Source: Bacillus gobiensis (GTDB lineage: Bacteria; Bacillota; Bacilli; Bacillales; Bacillaceae). Taken from it: a stretch of DNA of 64,000 nucleotides. The notes under the pieces are model-generated. The model did no database searches, was not told the DNA's origin, and was given only the letters and a program-made list of their open reading frames with translations. Position numbers and translations under genes: made by a program. Shown piece after piece: positions 1 to 9,163 of the stretch (its first letter is position 1; each line of letters begins with the position of its first letter). Location: positions 682,190 to 746,189 of the forward strand of contig NZ_CP012600.1 in NCBI RefSeq assembly GCF_001278705.1, written 5' to 3'.

Positions 1-149
1 TTGTAAAAGCTATTACAGTCAATGACTACACTGTTATTATGGGGACGACGCTATTGTTTGCTGCATTATTTGTGTTCATAACCTTGATTGTCGATATACT
101 CTACGGAATTATCGATCCGAGAATCCGTGTGACAGGAGGGAAAAAATAA
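1..149 (+). CDS. oppB: Oligopeptide ABC transporter permease B, C-terminal fragment
   Basis: An open frame enters from the left edge and ends at the TAA at 147-149, encoding about 48 residues. It holds one hydrophobic segment (LLFAALFVFITLIVDIL) and the ending YGIIDPRIR, which is the usual C-terminus of OppB/DppB-type inner-membrane permeases; the complete appB product in this window ends in a nearly identical way (SIVDPRIRYD). The stop codon overlaps the ATG of the next gene (TAATG), as expected for an opp operon. The rest of the gene lies outside the window, so only the family is certain. Confidence 0.85.
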   Translation, partial: VKAITVNDYTVIMGTTLLFAALFVFITLIVDILYGIIDPRIRVTGGKK

Positions 150-1177
150 TGTCTCTTCACGAAGAAAAATTACCAAAAGAATTATTTGAGCCAGCCTCTC
201 CTGATCATAAAGAAGCAGAAAAGATCGAACGTAAAAGCTTAAATTACTGGCAGGATGCATGGCTGCGAATCAGAAAAAATAAAGGTGCTGTTATCAGCCT
301 TGTTGTCCTATTGCTGCTTACCTTACTGGCATTATTCGGACCGATGATGAATGATAAGCCCTATTACAAGCAATATACGCCACACGCTAATTTGCCCCCT
401 CGGGTGCCGGTGCTTGAGAACGTCAAGTGGCTTCCGTTTGACGGGGTACGGACAACTCAAAGCGGAAACGTAGTCAATCCTTACGAGGAGAAACAAATTA
501 ATGACTATTATTGGTTCGGTACGGACAACCTTGGCCGCGATCTTTGGTCCAGAGTATGGAAAGGGTCACAAATTTCACTGATGATCGCTGTACTTGCTGC
601 TTTAATCGATTTAGTCATTGGTGTTATCTACGGCGCGATTTCCGGCTATTTCGGGGGCAGAATTGATAACATTATGCAGCGGATCATAGAGATCTTAATG
701 GGGATTCCGAATCTGGTTATCGTCATCTTAATGATCATTTTGTTTAAACCTGGATTTGGACCTATCATTCTTGCTTTAACGATCACCGGCTGGATCAATA
801 TGGCAAGGGTCGTACGCGCGCAGGTAATGAAAATGAAGGAACAGGAATTTGTACTGGCATCAAGAACGCTTGGGCTCGGGCATGCGAAAATCATCAGCAA
901 GCATATGCTTCCTAATTTAGCTGGTGTGATGATTATCAATACGATGTTCACTATCCCGAGCGCGATCTTCTTTGAAGCGTTTTTGAGTTTTATCGGGCTT
1001 GGCCTGCAGGATCCGTTAGCATCTTTAGGAACTTTAATTGATGACGGCTTTAAGGTAATGCTGGCTTACCCAACGCAAATGATTTTTCCTGCAATTGTTA
1101 TCAGTGTAATCATGATTGCATTCAATTTAATCGCAGACGGTCTTCGTGATGCTCTTGATCCGAAGATGCGCGACTAA
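149..1177 (+). CDS. oppC: Oligopeptide ABC transporter permease OppC
   Basis: Membrane-spanning permease that pairs with OppB to form the peptide channel. The 342-residue product has a cytoplasmic N-terminus, a first membrane helix near residues 50-68 (VVLLLLTLLALFG), a long extracytoplasmic loop, then a BPD_transp_1 domain with the EAA-type coupling loop (RTLGLGHAKIISKHMLPN) that contacts the ATPases, ending DGLRDALDP as usual. It is about 35-40 residues longer than typical OppC (about 305), the extra lying in the first external loop (residues 80-125). The ATG overlaps the stop of the upstream permease and oppD follows after a short gap. The other dipeptide/oligopeptide transporters of the family are possible; the substrate cannot be read. 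Confidence 0.92.
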   Translation: MSLHEEKLPKELFEPASPDHKEAEKIERKSLNYWQDAWLRIRKNKGAVISLVVLLLLTLLALFGPMMNDKPYYKQYTPHANLPPRVPVLENVKWLPFDGVRTTQSGNVVNPYEEKQINDYYWFGTDNLGRDLWSRVWKGSQISLMIAVLAALIDLVIGVIYGAISGYFGGRIDNIMQRIIEILMGIPNLVIVILMIILFKPGFGPIILALTITGWINMARVVRAQVMKMKEQEFVLASRTLGLGHAKIISKHMLPNLAGVMIINTMFTIPSAIFFEAFLSFIGLGLQDPLASLGTLIDDGFKVMLAYPTQMIFPAIVISVIMIAFNLIADGLRDALDPKMRD

Positions 1178-1205
1178 TTTATATTTATAAAGGCAGGTGA
1201 ACATT

Positions 1206-2261
1206 TTGAACACAGGAGAAAAGGTATTAGAAATAAATGATTTAACAATTTCCTTTCACACGTTCAGCGGAGAAGTGCAGGCGATCCGCGGTATTAATTT
1301 TGAACTGAATAAAGGCGAAACCTTGGCAATTGTCGGTGAGTCTGGTTCAGGCAAATCGGTTACGACAAAATCAATTATGGGCCTTCTCCCAAAATCAAAC
1401 TCAGAAATTAAAAAAGGTCAAATTTTATACGGTGGCAAGGATTTGACAAAGCTGAAAGAATCTCAATTGCAGAAAATCCGAGGCAAAGAGATTTCGATGG
1501 TATTCCAGGACCCGATGACATCGTTAAATCCGACAATGACCGTTGGAAAACAGATCATGGAGCCAATTATTAAGCATCAAAAGGCAAGTAAGCATGAAGC
1601 GAAAAAACGCGCGATCCATTTGCTTGAGCTTGTGGGAATTGCGGATGCGGAAAATCGATTCAAGCAATATCCTCACCAATTTTCCGGTGGAATGAGGCAG
1701 CGCGTTGTTGTTGCGATCGCATTGGCGTGCAATCCCAAAGTGCTGATTGCCGATGAGCCGACCACTGCCCTTGATGTAACCATTCAAGCCCAAATCTTAG
1801 AGTTAATGAAGGATCTTCAGAAACAAATAGACACATCAATCATTTTCATTACACATGATTTAGGTGTCGTTGCAAACGTTGCGGACCGTGTCGCCGTTAT
1901 GTATGGAGGTAAAATTGTCGAGATCGGTACGGCAGATGATATCTTTTATAATCCGAAGCACCCTTATACGTGGGGATTATTAAGTTCAATGCCGAGCCTC
2001 GATGCGACGGAAGAAAAGCTGTATGCGATTCCTGGATCGCCTCCTGATTTATTAAAGCCGCCAAAGGGTGATGCATTTGCTGCGAGAAATCAGTACGCGA
2101 TGAAAATCGATTTTGAAAAAGAGCCGCCGATGTTCAAGGTGTCTGATACTCATTATGCAGCAACGTGGCTTTTGCATCCGAATGCGCCGAAGGTAGAGCC
2201 TCCGGAAGCAGTGAAGCAAAGAATGAAACAATTCTCCGGTAAAGGAGGCGGAAATTCATGA
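1206..2261 (+). CDS. oppD: Oligopeptide ABC transporter ATP-binding protein OppD
   Basis: Cytoplasmic ATPase that powers peptide uptake together with OppF. Walker A is GESGSGKS near residue 45, the signature motif is FSGGMRQR and Walker B is VLIADEP. I prefer the TTG at 1206, because the upstream in-frame GTG at 1197 lies inside the ribosome-binding site (AAAGGCAGGTG). The C-terminal oligopeptide region has no cysteines: where AppD of this window has a GCRFADRCP-type cluster, this protein reads GDAFAARNQ. From memory B. subtilis OppD shares that feature, which supports Opp rather than Dpp/App. The stop overlaps the oppF start (ATGA). Confidence 0.92.
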   Translation: MNTGEKVLEINDLTISFHTFSGEVQAIRGINFELNKGETLAIVGESGSGKSVTTKSIMGLLPKSNSEIKKGQILYGGKDLTKLKESQLQKIRGKEISMVFQDPMTSLNPTMTVGKQIMEPIIKHQKASKHEAKKRAIHLLELVGIADAENRFKQYPHQFSGGMRQRVVVAIALACNPKVLIADEPTTALDVTIQAQILELMKDLQKQIDTSIIFITHDLGVVANVADRVAVMYGGKIVEIGTADDIFYNPKHPYTWGLLSSMPSLDATEEKLYAIPGSPPDLLKPPKGDAFAARNQYAMKIDFEKEPPMFKVSDTHYAATWLLHPNAPKVEPPEAVKQRMKQFSGKGGGNS

Positions 2262-3199
2262 GTGAAAAAGAAGTACTGCTGGAAGTGAATCATTTAAAGC
2301 AATACTTTAATATCGGAAAACCAAACCAAGTGCGGGCTGTTGATGATATCAGCTTTCAAGTGTACAAAGGAGAAACTCTCGGGCTTGTAGGAGAATCCGG
2401 CTGCGGAAAGTCGACCACCGGAAGAACTTTAATCAGGCTGTACGATGCAACTGGAGGCGAAGTCCTTTACAAGGGTGAAAACGTCCATTCGAAAAAAACG
2501 AAAGCTGAACTGAAGGCATTCAACCGCAAAATGCAAATGATTTTTCAGGATCCGTATGCGTCATTGAATCCCCGCATGAAGGTAGCAGACATTATTGCTG
2601 AGGGAATCGACATTCATGGCTTGGCCAAAACAAAAAAACAACGCCAGGAACGGGTCTATCAGCTTCTTGAAACGGTAGGGCTAAATAAAGAGCACGCCAA
2701 CCGCTATCCGCATGAATTTTCCGGCGGGCAGCGCCAAAGGATCGGTATTGCCCGTGCACTCGCTGTTGAGCCGGAATTTATCATAGCTGATGAGCCAATC
2801 TCTGCTCTTGACGTTTCCATTCAGGCTCAGGTTGTGAATCTGATGAAGGAACTGCAGCAAGAAAAAGGGCTGACTTATTTGTTTATTGCCCATGATCTTT
2901 CAATGGTAAAGTATATTAGTGATCGAATCGGGGTTATGTACTTAGGGAAGCTGGTGGAGCTTGCTCCGGCTGAAGATTTATATAATAATCCGATTCATCC
3001 TTATACTCAATCACTACTGTCCGCAATTCCTCTGCCTGATCCGGATTATGAAAAGAACCGTATCCGCAAAAAATATGATCCATCCGTCCACCGATTGAAA
3101 TCCGGAGAAGAGATGGAATTTAGAGAAGTGAAACCTGGGCATTATGTCATGTGCTCTGAAGAAGAATTCAAATCATATCAAGCATCATATCAGAAATAG
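2258..3199 (+). CDS. oppF: Oligopeptide ABC transporter ATP-binding protein OppF
   Basis: Second ATPase of the importer, 313 residues. Walker A is GESGCGKS, the signature is FSGGQRQR and Walker B is FIIADEP, followed by [10 protein letters not shown] and the His-switch region FIAHDLS. It is translationally coupled to oppD (ATGA overlap) and is the last gene of this operon: a hairpin with a T-run follows the stop. The C-terminal oligopeptide region keeps only one cysteine (HYVMCSEEE), so the usual four-cysteine cluster is missing here as in OppD. Confidence 0.92.
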   Translation: MSEKEVLLEVNHLKQYFNIGKPNQVRAVDDISFQVYKGETLGLVGESGCGKSTTGRTLIRLYDATGGEVLYKGENVHSKKTKAELKAFNRKMQMIFQDPYASLNPRMKVADIIAEGIDIHGLAKTKKQRQERVYQLLETVGLNKEHANRYPHEFSGGQRQRIGIARALAVEPEFIIADEPISALDVSIQAQVVNLMKELQQEKGLTYLFIAHDLSMVKYISDRIGVMYLGKLVELAPAEDLYNNPIHPYTQSLLSAIPLPDPDYEKNRIRKKYDPSVHRLKSGEEMEFREVKPGHYVMCSEEEFKSYQASYQK

Positions 3200-3211
3200 T
3201 CATAGAAGGCG

Positions 3212-3240
3212 GCCCCTATGAAGGGATCGTCTTTTTTCTT
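3212..3240 (+). terminator. Rho-independent terminator after oppF
   Basis: Imperfect hairpin (AAGGCG..CCCT / AGGG..CGTCTT, with one wobble pair) followed by a run of T. It separates the opp operon from the next gene. Confidence 0.65.
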
Positions 3241-3328
3241 TGTTTGTTGTTGAAGTGTTGGCGGGACATACTTTATCCTATTCACGGATTTTTGCTTGTC
3301 TTATAATGAAGTTGAGGAGGGGGGTCAT

Positions 3329-4519
3329 GTGCGATTAAATATAATTTTATTCTGTTTATTAGTGAGCTTATCGGCTTCAGCTTCAGCTGATGAAGAAGGG
3401 GCAGGTGACGTTAGTACAAAAAATCTTGGAATAAAAAAACTCATGCTGCCTAGTGAAATGCCCAGATTTGAGTATCGCTCCGGTTATGAATTTGAATATC
3501 CTGATGCGGTTCGGGGGATTTATGTATCTGGAAATTCAGCAGGAGGAAGCAGGTTTAATGAGCTAACAAAATTAGTGGACGAAACGGAATTAAATGCGAT
3601 GGTGATTGATGTTAAAAATGATCATGGCAACTTAACGTACAGGCCTGCTAAGGAATCAAAGTATGAAGGGATCAGCCACCAGTTCATAAAAGATCCCCAA
3701 GCCATGCTAAAAACACTGGAAGAAAAAAAGATTTATCCAATTGCACGGATCGTAGTGTTCAAAGATTTGGTACTTGCAAAAGAAAAACCAGAATGGTCAT
3801 TTAAAGAGAAAAACGGTGAGGTATGGACAAACGGACGAGGGGAATCTTTTGTCAATCCATTTCTGAAGGAAGTCTGGGATTACAATGTCGACTTGGCCAT
3901 AGAAGCAGCAAAAATGGGGTTTAAAGAAATTCAATTCGATTATGTACGTTTTCCTGAAGGATTTGAAAAACGAGATGCCGACCTGAACTATCAGACAGGA
4001 AAATACGGAGAATCTGCTGAGGACAACGTACAAAAGCGAGTAAATGCCGTTACTGATTTTGTCGCGTATGCAAAAGAAAAGCTCAAGCCATACAGTGTCG
4101 ATGTATCGGTTGATATCTTTGGCTACTCCGCCACCATTCCTGAAGCTCCAGGAATCGGACAAAACTTTTCGAAAATATCGAGTAATGTGGATGTTATATC
4201 ATCAATGATCTATCCGAGCCATTGGACTGGGTATTTTGGAGTAAATAAACCGGATTTAGAGCCGTATAAAATGATTAAGGAATATTCGAAGGTTGAAAAA
4301 CAAAAGCTGGAAAAATTAGATCACCCGCCAACTTCAAGACCCTGGATGCAGGATTTCACTGCTTCCTACCTCGGAAGCGGAAACTATCAGGAGTATGGGA
4401 AAGAAGAGGTAGAAGATCAAATCAAGGCGCTAAATGAAGAAGGAATCAATGAATTTTTGTTATGGGATGCCGCAAACTCTTACACGCGCGGCGTTGATTA
4501 TACTCCCCTTAGTAAATAA
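3329..4519 (+). CDS. Secreted glycoside-hydrolase-like protein (DUF4015 family)
   Basis: I start at the GTG at 3329, seven to eight bases after a strong GAGGAGGGG site; the earlier in-frame ATG at 3296 has no such site. The N-terminus VRLNIILFCLLVSLSASASA is a signal peptide. The mature part carries the pattern of the DUF4015/TIM-barrel putative glycosyl hydrolases: VRGIYVSGNSAGGSRFNEL, then VIDVKNDHGNLTY, YPIARIVVFKD, KEIQFDYVRFPEG, VDIFGYSA and a tail YTRGVDY. The acidic residues in DVKND and QFDYVRFPEG are likely functional. The substrate is unknown; action on cell-wall or exopolysaccharide glycans is inference. It is a single gene between the opp and app operons. Confidence 0.8.
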   Translation: MRLNIILFCLLVSLSASASADEEGAGDVSTKNLGIKKLMLPSEMPRFEYRSGYEFEYPDAVRGIYVSGNSAGGSRFNELTKLVDETELNAMVIDVKNDHGNLTYRPAKESKYEGISHQFIKDPQAMLKTLEEKKIYPIARIVVFKDLVLAKEKPEWSFKEKNGEVWTNGRGESFVNPFLKEVWDYNVDLAIEAAKMGFKEIQFDYVRFPEGFEKRDADLNYQTGKYGESAEDNVQKRVNAVTDFVAYAKEKLKPYSVDVSVDIFGYSATIPEAPGIGQNFSKISSNVDVISSMIYPSHWTGYFGVNKPDLEPYKMIKEYSKVEKQKLEKLDHPPTSRPWMQDFTASYLGSGNYQEYGKEEVEDQIKALNEEGINEFLLWDAANSYTRGVDYTPLSK

Positions 4520-5099
4520 GATGGATTAAACTTGCAGAACTTCTTATTGGAGATTTTCTTCAAGTTTTTTTATTGTTTTCAAAAAATATGTAAATATATT
4601 TCAGCAAATGATGTAAGATATAAATAATTTAATATTTCGAACCAAGAAATACAGATGGAAGATATTGTGACGAATTTCTTCAATTTGGTTCTTTTGTAGA
4701 ATAAAATAGGACCGTTGCCAGTATTAAAAATGCCCCAATACAACCTGTCTACTCAGTACGGACAAATGCATAGATGCATAAATTATGGTCTGATAATATA
4801 TTTGTGAATAAAATAGTTTTTTGATGATATTTTATTTTAGCAAGATATAGGTGAATCGTAAGACTGGATAAACAAAAGTATCGAAGCTGTAGAAAGCTCT
4901 CCTTTTTGATTCTTTACCTCTCTATTTCTATAACGTCTTAAAGTGATAACGTTTTAACTGGTTTCATTTTATTATTTTTTTTTGCTTTTCAACCGACTTA
5001 ATAGTTCTAAGGTTTTAGTTCTTTTATCTTGATTTGAAACGTCATATTTTTCAAAAATATTAATATTTTTATTATTTTTTATATTGAAAAAATTCTGGC
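4520..5099. other. AT-rich intergenic region without recognisable gene
   Basis: About 580 bases of very AT-rich DNA between the hydrolase-like gene and the app operon. I found no open frame with a ribosome-binding site and family-like content, no RNA gene and no clear repeat. Its right edge holds the probable app promoter. Confidence 0.5.
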
Positions 5100-5127
5100 T
5101 TGAATGTATACTTTTTCTAAATATAAA
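5100..5127 (+). promoter_or_regulatory. Probable sigma-A promoter of the app operon
   Basis: TTGAAT, a 16-base spacer and TATAAA lie 46 bases before the appD ATG. The fit is good, but the surrounding DNA is AT-rich, so chance cannot be excluded. Confidence 0.5.
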
Positions 5128-5172
5128 TTGATAGACTACTTGGCGGACATATTGAATCACGAGGTGAAGTGA

Positions 5173-6153
5173 ATGGCTCAAAATGCAATTTTAAATGTAA
5201 AAGGGTTAAAGACCTATTTCTATTTAGAAAACAAAATGGTTGCGAAAGCCGTCGATAATGTTGATTTTTCAATTCAACCAGGAGAGACTTTAGCACTAGT
5301 TGGGGAGTCCGGAAGCGGGAAAAGCATTACCTCACTATCTATTATGCAATTAATCAATAAACCTGGAAAAATAAAAGAAGGGGAAATCGTTTTCGGCGGT
5401 GAGGATTTAGTAAAGCTCAGTGATAAGCAAATGTCTAAGGTTAGAGGAAATGATATCGCTATGATCTTCCAAGAGCCTATGACTGCGTTGAATCCAGTGT
5501 TCACTATTGGAAATCAAATTGTCGAAACATTAGTAAAACACAAAAAAATATCAAAAGTCGAAGCACGCAAAAAGGGAATCGAGCTCCTTAAAACAGTAGG
5601 CTTCCCAAGAGCAGAAGCCACAATGAATGAATATCCCCATCAGCTTTCCGGGGGAATGAGACAGCGGGCAATGATAGCAATTGCCATTTCCTGCGAGCCG
5701 AAGCTATTGATTGCAGACGAGCCTACAACTGCGCTGGATGTCACGATTCAAGCACAAATCTTGGATTTAATGAATGAAATGAAAGAAAAATTTAATATGG
5801 CTGTTCTATTAATCACTCATGATCTAGGAGTCGTAGCAGAATACGCAGACCGTGTCATGGTGATGTACGGCGGTCAAATTGTTGAAAGTACGGATACGCA
5901 AAACTTGTTCGAACACCCCGAACACCCTTATACACAAGGACTATTGGCCAGCCTTCCAAGCTTGGATAAAGATGTGAAACGGCTTGGAGCGATAAAAGGA
6001 ACCGTTCCTCCAGCTTACAGCTTCCCGACAGGCTGCAGATTCGCAGATCGCTGTCCGCATGTAATGGAAATTTGCAGAGGGGAAAATCCGAGTTTAATCG
6101 AAACCTCATACGATCATAAGGTTCGCTGCTATCTATACGAAAAGGAGGCTTAG
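5173..6153 (+). CDS. appD: Oligopeptide ABC transporter ATP-binding protein AppD
   Basis: First gene of a D-F-A-B-C operon, the order of the B. subtilis app (oligopeptide permease) locus. The 326-residue cytoplasmic ATPase has Walker A GESGSGKS at residues 44-51, signature LSGGMRQR and Walker B LLIADEP. The C-terminal oligopeptide domain keeps the full cysteine pattern (GCRFADRCPHVMEIC and later VRCYLY) found in many Opp/Dpp/App ATPases and lacking in the OppD of the same window. A GAGGTGAAG site precedes the ATG by a suitable distance. appF follows four bases after the stop. Confidence 0.92.
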   Translation: MAQNAILNVKGLKTYFYLENKMVAKAVDNVDFSIQPGETLALVGESGSGKSITSLSIMQLINKPGKIKEGEIVFGGEDLVKLSDKQMSKVRGNDIAMIFQEPMTALNPVFTIGNQIVETLVKHKKISKVEARKKGIELLKTVGFPRAEATMNEYPHQLSGGMRQRAMIAIAISCEPKLLIADEPTTALDVTIQAQILDLMNEMKEKFNMAVLLITHDLGVVAEYADRVMVMYGGQIVESTDTQNLFEHPEHPYTQGLLASLPSLDKDVKRLGAIKGTVPPAYSFPTGCRFADRCPHVMEICRGENPSLIETSYDHKVRCYLYEKEA

Positions 6154-6157
6154 GACA

Positions 6158-7183
6158 TTGTCTTTAGTTGAAAACGATCTCCAGAAATTACATAAAGATG
6201 CGGAAGAAGATTATATTTTACATGCGACAAACATAAAGAAGTATTTCCCTATAAAAGGCGGAGTGCTCAAGCACACAGTTGGGCACGTCAAAGCTGTAGA
6301 CGGTGTAAGCCTTGATGTGAAGCGCGGTGAGACTCTTGGGGTTGTCGGCGAGTCTGGATCAGGAAAATCTACGCTTGGACGTGTCCTTTTGCGCCTGCTG
6401 GATCCGACAGAAGGTCAAATTGTCTTCGAAGGCAAAGATATAACAGGTTTAAACAACCGAAAGCTTCGCCCATACCGGCGCGATATGCAAATCGTTTTCC
6501 AGGATCCATTTGCTTCGCTTAATCCGAAAATGAGCATTTCCGAATTAATTGAAGAGCCTCTAGTTGTCCAAACCTCCTTAAGTAAAAATGAGCGAAGAGA
6601 TAAGGTAGACAGCCTGTTGGAGAAAGTTGGCCTTCGCAAGGCTGACAAGTTTAAATACCCTCATGAGTTTTCAGGGGGACAACGGCAAAGAATCAGCATC
6701 GCCCGCGCGCTTGCTCTTAATCCTAAATTTATCGTATGCGACGAACCGGTTTCAGCGCTTGATGTGTCGATCCAGGCTCAAGTATTGAATTTGATGGCCG
6801 ATCTTCAGGACGAGTTTAAACTAACCTATTTATTTATTGCTCATGATTTAAGTGTCGTCAAGCATATCAGCGACCGGGTAGCAGTTATGTACCTCGGCCG
6901 GATCGCTGAAATTGCACCAAAGGGAAGGATTTACGATGCACCGCTGCATCCTTATACAAAAGCGCTTTTATCTTCAGTGCCTACAACGGATGTCCGGAAA
7001 AAAAGAGAAAAGATTATTTTAAAAGGAGATTTGCCAAGCCCATCAAACCCTCCATCGGGATGCGCGTTTCGCACACGCTGTCCAAAAGCGCATGAACGTT
7101 GTGCAGAAGTCCGTCCCGAATTAACTGATATCGGCAGCGGACACTATGTAGCCTGCCATTTGTACACGGAACCTAAGGAATAG
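6158..7183 (+). CDS. appF: Oligopeptide ABC transporter ATP-binding protein AppF
   Basis: Second ATPase of the app importer, 341 residues from a TTG start preceded by AAGGAGG about ten bases upstream. Walker A is GESGSGKS, signature FSGGQRQR and Walker B FIVCDEP. The C-terminus carries the cysteine cluster ([15 protein letters not shown] and HYVACH). It forms a heterodimer with AppD on the cytoplasmic face of AppB/AppC. The binding-protein gene appA follows after about 95 bases. Confidence 0.92.
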   Translation: MSLVENDLQKLHKDAEEDYILHATNIKKYFPIKGGVLKHTVGHVKAVDGVSLDVKRGETLGVVGESGSGKSTLGRVLLRLLDPTEGQIVFEGKDITGLNNRKLRPYRRDMQIVFQDPFASLNPKMSISELIEEPLVVQTSLSKNERRDKVDSLLEKVGLRKADKFKYPHEFSGGQRQRISIARALALNPKFIVCDEPVSALDVSIQAQVLNLMADLQDEFKLTYLFIAHDLSVVKHISDRVAVMYLGRIAEIAPKGRIYDAPLHPYTKALLSSVPTTDVRKKREKIILKGDLPSPSNPPSGCAFRTRCPKAHERCAEVRPELTDIGSGHYVACHLYTEPKE

Positions 7184-7277
7184 TGCTATGGGTACTAGGT
7201 AAGGGGGTGATATGAGGATATAGTGCACCAACTGAAAAATGATTTGAAATGATAAAAAAATTAGAGGGGTGTTCAAC

Positions 7278-9029
7278 TTGAAAGGAAAGAAACTTTGGCC
7301 GCTGCTTTTGATATTTGTCCTTATCCTTGCAGCATGTAATTCGAATTCTTCTTCAAATGAAGAAGGCGGCAGTGAAGCCGCAGGCGAACCGCAAAAAGGC
7401 GGGGAGCTTGTCGGAGCGATGGATACGCCTCCTGAAGGTGTTTTCAATCCGATTTTTTATTCCAGTTCGTATGAGAACAATATTTTACAATTTACTCATG
7501 ACGGATTGATTACGCAGAATGATAAACTTGAATTTTTGCCTTCTTTGGCAAAAGACTGGGACTTAAGCGAAGATCAAACCTCCGTCACTTTCACGCTAAA
7601 TGAAGGAGTGAAATGGCAGGACGGCGAACCGTTTACAGCTAATGACGTTGTCTTCACCTATAAAACCATTTCTGATCCGGATTACGTTGCTGCCGGCGGT
7701 ATTCGTACGGATTATGTTGTTCGTTTAAAAGGTTATCAAGATTATTCAACAGGCAAAACGGATAAATTCGAAGGCGTAGTTGCGGATGGAGATAACAAAG
7801 TAACATTCTATTTTGAAGAGTCAAACATCCAAGCATTGTCTGACGCGAGCCTGCAAATCATTCCGGAGCATATTTTTAAAGACATCCCGGTGAAAGATAT
7901 ACCGAAAGCGCCGGAAACAAGAGAAGCAGGCAAGGTCATCGGAACAGGTCCATTTAAATTCGCACAAGAGGTTCAAGGCGAGCAGTATGTACTTGAAAAG
8001 AACCCAGATTATTTTGACGGTGAGCCTTATTTGGATAAAGTTACATGGAGAGTAATGGAGCAATCAGTTATTTTAGGTGAGCTTGAATCAGGTTCAGTTG
8101 ACTTTGTTGCTGATCCCAACGGTTTCCCTCCAGCTGATTACGACACAGTTAAGGATATGGAAAATATCAGTATTATTGAGCAGCCGCAATTTGGTTATCA
8201 AATCATGGGGATGAGCATTAACCATCGTTCAAAAGAAGACGCCCAAGCCGGTGTGATTAAGCCGGAGCAATTTGTGCCAAATAAAAAACTTCAAAGCAAA
8301 GAAGTTCGACAAGCGATTGCATATGCAGTTGATCGCCAAAAATTAATCGATGGGCTGCTTTATGGCCACGGGGACGTAGTTAATTCACCGATTCCCCGAA
8401 ATTTCTCAGCGTATGATGAAGAAAAACCAAATCAGTATAAGTTTGATCCGGATAAAGCGAAAGAACTGCTTGACGGAGCAGGATATAAAGATACAAATGG
8501 TGACGGCTTCCGTGAGGATCCGGAAGGAAAGGAATGGGTGTTGAACCTTAATTATCCGAAAGGGAACCAAACACGTGAAAAATCCGCGCCAATCATTAAA
8601 CAATTTTTAGAAGACGTCGGCATTAAAATAGATCTTCGCCAGCCGATGGAAGCAGCTTCCTATTTTGAGAGCTTAGAAAAGAACAATTTTGATTGGGATT
8701 TGTATTTGATCGGCTGGTCGCTAAGCTCGACAGATCCAGATCCAAGCGGGATATATGGAGCACCAGCTGCTTATAACTATGGACGCTGGAATAATCAAGA
8801 AGCAGAAGATTTAATTAAAAAAGCAAATACACCTCCTGATGCATTAGACAAAGATTTCCGTGATGGAGTATTCAGCGACTGGCAAGTAAAATTCCAGGAT
8901 GAAATGCCTGCCTTTATCTTGTATGCACCGAATGACTTATGGGCTCATAATAATCGTCTTCATGGTATAGAGCCGCTTCCATACTCTATGTTAAATAAAA
9001 CGCACAAATGGTGGGTTAGTCAAAATTAA
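7278..9029 (+). CDS. appA: Oligopeptide-binding lipoprotein AppA (SBP_bac_5)
   Basis: Extracellular, membrane-anchored peptide-binding protein of the app transporter. I choose the TTG at 7278, eight bases after AGAGGGG; the in-frame GTG at 7269 overlaps that site. The N-terminus KGKKLWPLLLIFVLILAAC is a lipoprotein signal with lipobox LAAC, followed by a Ser/Asn/Glu-rich linker. The body shows the family-5 solute-binding pattern (PPEGVFNPIFY near the start, SLAKDW, GVKWQDGEPFTANDVVF, GTGPFKF, RQAIAYAVDRQKLIDG). Length of about 583 residues is normal. B. subtilis 168 carries a frameshift in appA according to published work; this copy looks intact. Confidence 0.92.
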   Translation: MKGKKLWPLLLIFVLILAACNSNSSSNEEGGSEAAGEPQKGGELVGAMDTPPEGVFNPIFYSSSYENNILQFTHDGLITQNDKLEFLPSLAKDWDLSEDQTSVTFTLNEGVKWQDGEPFTANDVVFTYKTISDPDYVAAGGIRTDYVVRLKGYQDYSTGKTDKFEGVVADGDNKVTFYFEESNIQALSDASLQIIPEHIFKDIPVKDIPKAPETREAGKVIGTGPFKFAQEVQGEQYVLEKNPDYFDGEPYLDKVTWRVMEQSVILGELESGSVDFVADPNGFPPADYDTVKDMENISIIEQPQFGYQIMGMSINHRSKEDAQAGVIKPEQFVPNKKLQSKEVRQAIAYAVDRQKLIDGLLYGHGDVVNSPIPRNFSAYDEEKPNQYKFDPDKAKELLDGAGYKDTNGDGFREDPEGKEWVLNLNYPKGNQTREKSAPIIKQFLEDVGIKIDLRQPMEAASYFESLEKNNFDWDLYLIGWSLSSTDPDPSGIYGAPAAYNYGRWNNQEAEDLIKKANTPPDALDKDFRDGVFSDWQVKFQDEMPAFILYAPNDLWAHNNRLHGIEPLPYSMLNKTHKWWVSQN

Positions 9030-9047
9030 AGGCACAAAATCTTAAGT

Positions 9048-9091
9048 GGAGCGAGCGTGCGCGAAAAACGCCGCATGCTCCTTCCTTTTTT
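9048..9091 (+). terminator. Intra-operon hairpin between appA and appB
   Basis: GGAGC...TGCG pairs with CGCCGCATGCTCC around an AAAAA loop and is followed by CTTCCTTTTTT. Such hairpins after binding-protein genes allow the lipoprotein to be made in excess over the permeases by partial termination or by 3' protection of the mRNA. Confidence 0.65.
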
Positions 9092-9163
9092 ATGATTAAA
9101 AAAGCGGACAAGGTTTGTTGAACGGCTGATATTCGCTTTTCGGAAGGAAAAGGAGGGGAAAAG

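Noticed and set aside
4939..4960. cre-like sequence (GTGATAACGTTTTAAC) before the app operon
   Set aside because: Spacing of the two half-sites does not fit the cre consensus.
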